A stretch of DNA of 64,000 nt from Volvox africanus (taxonomy: Eukaryota; Chlorophyta; Chlorophyceae; Chlamydomonadales; Volvocaceae), in assembly GCA_030268105.1 (NCBI GenBank), contig BSDZ01000040.1, forward strand, positions 124,001 through 188,000, written 5' to 3'. Of this stretch, positions 58,701 through 64,000 are shown in pieces. Both the position numbers and the translations under genes were made by a program. The stretch's first letter is position 1. Each line of letters begins with the position of its first letter. The notes under the pieces are model-generated. The model was not told the origin of the DNA. It saw only the letters and a list, made by a program, of their open reading frames with translations, and did no database searches.

Positions 58701-60668
58701 GCCTCGTCCTCCTGCGAACATCAGGGCAAAAATGAGACTTGAGTGCAGGCTCTATTACATCATACCGACAGCATTTCCAAACCCCGTCCAGCCCACAACA
58801 TGCTCAACTAACTCACATTCACCAGGGGTTTATTAATTATGAGAATCCAAGGTCGAAATCCATTCGGGTTGTGGTAGAGCGAGCCCGTTACTGCCAGCTT
58901 CAAAACCCAGCTCAAAGATGACGAAAACTAAAAACACCCAAATCTATTATTACATGCAGAAACGCATTAGCCGTTGACAAGTCCCGTTTCGCAACCTACC
59001 GGCCTGCCCGCGATGACGTCCGATATGTCCGCCTCCATTAATAAGTGTGACAGGGCCTCTATGGCGCGAGAAGCAACTGCGGCGGCGTCCCTCCCGAAGC
59101 TTTTGGTGCTGAAGCGGATCTGGGATGTAATATCGTTATGTTGTTTGAATCAATGGGGGCCATGAAGGTAAATGCTTTGTTTCTTGCGTGTTTCGTGGCA
59201 TAACTCTTGGGCACTTGAGTCGATCGTCGGTAAAAAGACTGTGTTCTGAGACGCAGAGTACAGCAGGCGTGCACCGATATTGTGCAGGGCCATGCACTAA
59301 TCATCGCTACGGACAATACCAGAAGCATTGCAGCTGCAACCTTATGCCCGCATCCATTACGGGTAGGAATAATTAAACCCTTCGTACACAATGCACCCAG
59401 TTAGGTACTGCATTCCGTCCCCAAGAACCCAAGTGCATTGAAGACCACGAAAAGACCACCTCTGGGTGCCGAGGATGCTGTGTTGGTAAATGGCTACTTC
59501 AAGGTCCGACGTGGTCATAGCGTATGAAATTTATAACTTCAAACTGTTCACATCGCAAGGTGATCATTACACAAACCTTGTTGACAGTGCTGCCAGGTGC
59601 TAGCATGGGTGCCAAGATCTCCTCTGCCATGTCCGCCGTCAGGAAGTCCCGCAAGCCCGCCAGGTCGAGAAAGTCCACAAGACCGGTCGTTGCTGCCGGC
59701 GCTTTGCTTGTTCCCTCCAACTTAGCGCCATCCTTCACGAATTGGACCACCAACTCGCCCAGCTTTCTGCAAAGAACAAACCGCAACGAAGTGGCGCGTT
59801 GCATAGTTCAAAGGCATGCCACCGAGAGAAATAATTCTGTCCTCGCATACGCTAATTGCCGTACTGATGGATGGGGGGGAGCGCAGGCTTCATGCACAAC
59901 GGATGGATAGTCTAGGTACGCATGTGAGACAAGGACGGCGGATGGGAAGGGCGCTGTCGTCCACTGCTGTGATATGTATTAGGATGAATACTTGCCAAAG
60001 CTTCCACACTGTTAAATTAATGTGGGTCAGCGGGCCCATCGCATATATGTATATATAGACCCCTCCTATTGACGACGCTGTGTTGCGTGACGCTGTATGT
60101 GACGCCGTATGTGAATCATAGGAGCGGGCTCGGTTGACTAGCAGGGGAGAGGAATGAGTTGCTGCCACAAGCTCAAGTGCTCCCGGGAGGACGTCTGATT
60201 CACGATCTGAGCTGCTCAGTTCGCCAGCTAGCGCAAGGCGTCAGGTAGGACGTCAGCTAACCGTTTATAAACCGCACCTGGCATACGCCGAAGTCGTTTC
60301 GGACACAGGCCGATCCCCAGTAGTTGTCCGGGCAGCAACCTCCGCAGCTGTATACGCCTTCTTTTCAAAGGCTGCTGCGGCCACCGCCGCATCCTGGCAA
60401 CATAATGGAGGCTATTCAGGTTACTGACAACACAATCGTGTTAACCCAGATGGAACTTATTGCTATTTTTTAAATATACCACCTCCACCAATTAGCTGGA
60501 AATTACTATGGAAACATTCTTCATTCGCAAGATCTGTGAGTGTCATGCGCGGGAAAAATGTCCTACCTCAGCGCTTATCTCTAAGCATTGTGCATGTGCA
60601 AGTGCACAAATGTTAGCAACCAGTCGTTGAACGGAATCCGCTCGCTCCTCAGGTGTAAGGGACCACAT
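55768..60668 (-). CDS. Ran GTPase-activating protein (RanGAP), 11 exons
   Basis: RanGAP stimulates GTP hydrolysis by Ran and so maintains the nucleocytoplasmic transport gradient. Exons (high to low): 60668-60567, 60393-60278, 59766-59577, 59119-59000, 58711-58574, 58304-58125, 57731-57662, 57249-56996, 56475-56326, 56183-56087, 55931-55768. They join in phase to 526 codons plus stop. Residues 1 to about 100 look like the plant-specific WPP domain (MWSLTPEERADSVQRL… …YARKLGELVVQFVKDG), but the Trp-Pro-Pro tripeptide is Trp-Ser-Leu. The region FLTADMAEEILAPMLAPGS and RFSTKSFGRDAA matches plant RanGAP. Leucine-rich repeats follow (LTALNLSDNALGEKGLRA; LRRLHLFNNMSGDKGAEHI; LDLSDNPLTAEMA). The Ran-contacting Arg/Asn-rich loops lie in this LRR region. 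An acidic tail (DTDDEDEDEEGSDD) ends the protein, as is typical of the family. An upstream exon cannot be excluded. Confidence 0.93.
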
Positions 60669-62092
60669 CTCGGAAATGAAGCAGGGACTCCTGAAAATAC
60701 CTAAGCGTGTATGGAGAACGTTTGGTCTGTAATAATTTAACTCGTACCTAAAAGAACGCTAATGCTGCAGTGCGTGCACATATCGTCTCCGCGCCGACAT
60801 CGTACAAGTGCGTCCGGATGCCATGCAACGATTTGTAACACCCTGCAGCCCAAACTCAAGCCGAACTAAGAAAGCCAACATTTACCAATAATATAATGTG
60901 AGTCATCATCTTGATACCAAGCTTGGTGAAGGATTGCTGGTGGCGGTCAGACCATCAGTTTTGACACTTCGCGGGCCCGTTGGACTCGGGCGGGGAAACC
61001 GAAGAGGATTACATACACACATCGTGCGCAAGTCGCCTCCACAACAACCGCTTTTGTAGTGGCCCATAGATACTTTGGCGCGAAAAAAAGACGGACCCTC
61101 ATCATCGTTGCTGGTCGTCGGCTCACAAATGCTGGCGTAACAGGAGATTAACATATAGCACAGCTAGATTATTCTCAACAACATCATCTAGAAATGGACA
61201 GCACAGCTAGCTCCGGCAGCTTCCCAGCTCCTCACCAACCGCAGGATCATCACCTCCATCTCAAGTAGTTACACGAAGGGCATGAAAGTTCATAACCCAA
61301 AGTACACACGATGCACGAACGAAGCCATTGGCATGCGTGGCTTCAACAATTGTAGCAGCTCACAGCGATGACAACGCCATGGCGCATGGGCACCTGGACC
61401 ACAGAGACCGTTGAGTAGCGCAATATGCAAACATGCCAATGAATAACTCTAAGTGTGTTTTAACCTAAGCATCAAAAGATCCTTGCCGAGTAATCAACTT
61501 CCGTCAAGCTCCTTGCAGAGCTGCTGCTAAAACACTCAATTGGGCGCAGTCAATGGAGGGCCCATCAGTTCTACACACAAACCAGCCGACCCAAATCACC
61601 AGGTTCAAATCAGGCATTACGCAATCCACCCATGGCCCTTTCGAAAAGCAATAGGTCAAATGTCACTGCGGCCTGGTGAAGTGACGCTGCGCCATGATGA
61701 TAGATGAGCAAAAGAATGCGCCCCGGGGGCGCGCTAGTTGAGTTGTGAGTGAACGAGATTTCGTCCGGATTATAGGACACACGCAGATTCAAACCCGACA
61801 ATTAAGTTGCTACTGCTGCTGCTGTTTAGGGGTCCTCGCATTGGCGGGACAAACAGTTTTTCGCCGGGACTGCCGAGACAGCAAAGAGGAAATCCCGGCG
61901 CGACGTGGTAGAATATTAAAAATAGCCCGGTCATAAACGGCTACCATATTAACAGAACGGTTATTACGGCATATATCGTGCGTACCTTAAAGCTGTTGTG
62001 GACAGACTGCAAACGCACGCAGCACAAATGTATAAACACACGCACGTCTGCTGGAGCCAATCGGGATGCACTGGATACCAATAATGTCTTCC

Positions 62093-62123
<31 letters not shown>

Positions 62124-63177
62124 GAACACATACACATACATACTTTGCGGACAATGAAAATCGTCTTAGACTCCATAATAACCCACATCCCTGCATCACC
62201 TGCGCTCCTCTCCAATGATTCACAAATAGTTCCGTACTTGTGTACGCCTGGCCAATAATATTTCGCAACATGAATGCCGGTTCCAGCACCGCTTGTTATT
62301 AAACCCATGTAATGCAAATACAGGTCTTATGTCATAGCCCTTTTCAAGAAGGCACGATGTACAACAAAATCACGTGCGTGAAGGGAATATTTATGTATGC
62401 AGATATGCAGGTACGCCGTACGCTGTATGCCGTACATATCCACAGTCTTCTATGCACGAGCCCGCGTCGCCCTGCACAGCGCGTGAGATTCCTCCTCCTC
62501 ATACGGCTCCCGAGTCCCAAAATTTGTCCCGAAATAGCAGACGAGTTCAAGTAAATACTGTTTTGGACTTGATCTGTCCGATACACTTTTATCGCTTTAT
62601 AGTCAAACAACAGAGTCACGAATAGGCCAAGAATAAGGCAGGTATGGTACGCTAATAATCGCGTGGCGCGCAAGCTTGGGCGGCCGTCGGAGGCACCTTC
62701 TGGAATATCCTCAAATATGCTCCTGAGTCTTAAAACTCCGCACTATATGCAGTTATATGTCAACCACCAACTGTCACCATTTCAACCGCCATCACCAACA
62801 TCCGGCAATCCAATCGTTACCCGCCAGAAGGGATTTTTTACAGGGGAAAAGGAAGGGTAAAAACACACAAGGAATGAGACACGGCCTCAAGGGAAAACAC
62901 AACGGGCTTGATCGGACCACTGGGTCCTGCTACGGCACTCGCTCCGTCCGGTTTTCTGTTTTGAGGACACTCTGTTGTGTACGAATTCAGTTACCTTGGC
63001 ATTGACCGTGACCGTGACCGTGACCGTAACCCCGACCGTGGCAAGGGGAATGGGTGATCAAGCGGACCCCGGGACAGGAGCATGAGCAGAGACGTGGCTG
63101 TGGCTCCCCTCCTTTCCCGTAACACTCTCCAGAATGTTAACGGTGTACGGTATGGATGTACAGCATTCGAAGAAACT
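60669..63177. other. RanGAP upstream region with unassigned exon-like frames
   Basis: About 2.5 kb. Two minus-strand pieces look exon-like but I cannot assign them: about 62251-62154 (…KYGTICESLERSAGDAG…FIVRK before a gtatgt donor) and about 61745-61613 (…GRILLLIYHHGAASLHQ… …GGLRNA stop). A CA repeat lies at 62102-62125 and a TGACCG-type run at 63006-63030. The RanGAP promoter should be just above 60668. Confidence 0.35.
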
Positions 63178-64000
63178 TCAAAGAGTCAAAGACGCCAGGG
63201 CGACGGGTCCGGCTGCTCGTGGCGCGCTGGCCAGATGGCCCCTGCCGCTGGTGATGCCGCCTCCGCCCTCGCTGCCTGCTGCGGCGGAGGTGGCGGCGGC
63301 GGCGCTACCGCCACTGCTGTGCAGCCCTTGTTGGAGGTACGTCAGAAAGGAGCCGCCACATTGTGCGCGCTTAAGCCCACCATCAAGCGGCCGTAGTGAT
63401 TCAAGTCTGCTACTGCCGCCGCTACTGCCACTGCCACCGCCGCCACCGCCACCACCACCACCAGGAGCTCCACTGCTGCTGCCGGCCTGCTGTTGTGCTA
63501 AAAGGGCTTGTGCCATACTGAGCACCTGCGGCCGTAGATAAGAACCGACACATCCGCCAGCTTTAAAAACAAGGAAAACGAGACGGCAGAAATATACATC
63601 GTAGGAATGCAGGGACGTGTTCAAAACTGCGATTGGGTAAGATGAAATCAGCACACCGTTTAGTTTTCCCTTCTAACTTCTCCCCCTCCCCTCCGTCTCC
63701 CACCACATAATCGTCTTCACCTGTGCTCTAGAAGCCTGTACAACATCTCTGCGAGCCTGTGGCGGTGGGGGCGGGGGCGGGGGCATCTCAAAGCCCCGAC
63801 TACCGCTCCCACCACCATTAGCGCCGCCGACGCCGACGCCGGCGCCACCGACGCTTCGGTTTCCAACGCCGCCGTTGCTACTGATTCCCACTCTGGAGTC
63901 TAAGGACAGGTGGGGCAAGAGGACGCCTCCGCCAGCAGCGCCGTTACCGCCACCGTTGCCACTGCCGCCGATGCCGCCAGTGCCCGGACTGCTACCCCAA
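63178..64000 (-). CDS. Unidentified Gly-rich protein, C-terminal part
   Basis: The gene enters from beyond the window. An exon from the window edge to 63721 (…LPHLSLDSRVGI…, poly-Pro, …RDVVQASRAQ) ends at a gtgaag donor. It joins in phase to an exon starting at 63525 after a gccgcag acceptor (VLSMAQALLAQQQAGS…). That frame contains poly-Gly, SRLESLRPLDGGLKRAQCGGSF and an Ala/Gly-rich end, and stops at 63178-63180. No domain is recognised, and low-complexity composition dominates. The segment between the two exons (63526-63720) is taken as intron. The last exon may contain a further intron. Confidence 0.55.

Overview
The window looks like nuclear DNA of a green alga, most likely a volvocine (Volvox/Chlamydomonas relatives). 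The host genes are split by many short GT-AG introns. Their proteins are interrupted by long Ala/Gly/Ser/Gln/acidic low-complexity inserts, and their closest recognisable relatives are plant-type proteins (POLLUX/PEC-like channel, RAD16, OTU1/OTU2-type deubiquitinase, plant-like RanGAP). Assignment below chlorophyte level is inference.

Region 1 (1-19632) is a head-to-tail array of a ~3747 bp unit, with four full periods plus part of a fifth. Each unit carries a tRNA-Gly(TCC)-like gene, a tetranucleotide repeat, a ~390 bp palindrome with ~70 bp terminal inverted repeats, a candidate two-exon small ORF, and a frameshifted Ty3-like gag without pol. Unit 4 is interrupted by a 5'-truncated non-LTR retrotransposon (11897-15392).

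Region 2 (19633-21186) is an odd junction. It holds an AT-rich, intronless, bacterial-type glycosyltransferase fragment next to the array edge, and a ~300 bp dispersed element that recurs in a nearby intron.

Region 3 (21187-50238) contains three intron-rich genes. The first is a CASTOR/POLLUX/PEC-family ion channel on the minus strand; 18 exons join in frame over 5775 nt. It is divergent from a RAD16-type SNF2/RING protein on the plus strand, where 23 exons join in frame over 5373 nt with several SUMO-interaction-like motifs. The third is an OTU-family deubiquitinase with an N-terminal hydrophobic segment.

Region 4 (50355-54035) is a decayed Ty1/copia element between two LTRs. Part of its interior is inverted, and a tRNA-derived SINE is nested in one LTR with a 12 bp target duplication.

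Region 5 (55768-60668) is a RanGAP gene on the minus strand, reconstructed as 11 exons and 526 residues. It has an N-terminal WPP-like domain, leucine-rich repeats and an acidic tail. The window ends with the 3' part of an unidentified Gly-rich minus-strand gene (63178-64000).

The genes do not form an operon. RAD16 and the OTU enzyme both belong to ubiquitin biology, but nothing in the sequence ties them functionally. All exon structures come from manual reading of splice sites, phase and homology, not from transcripts.
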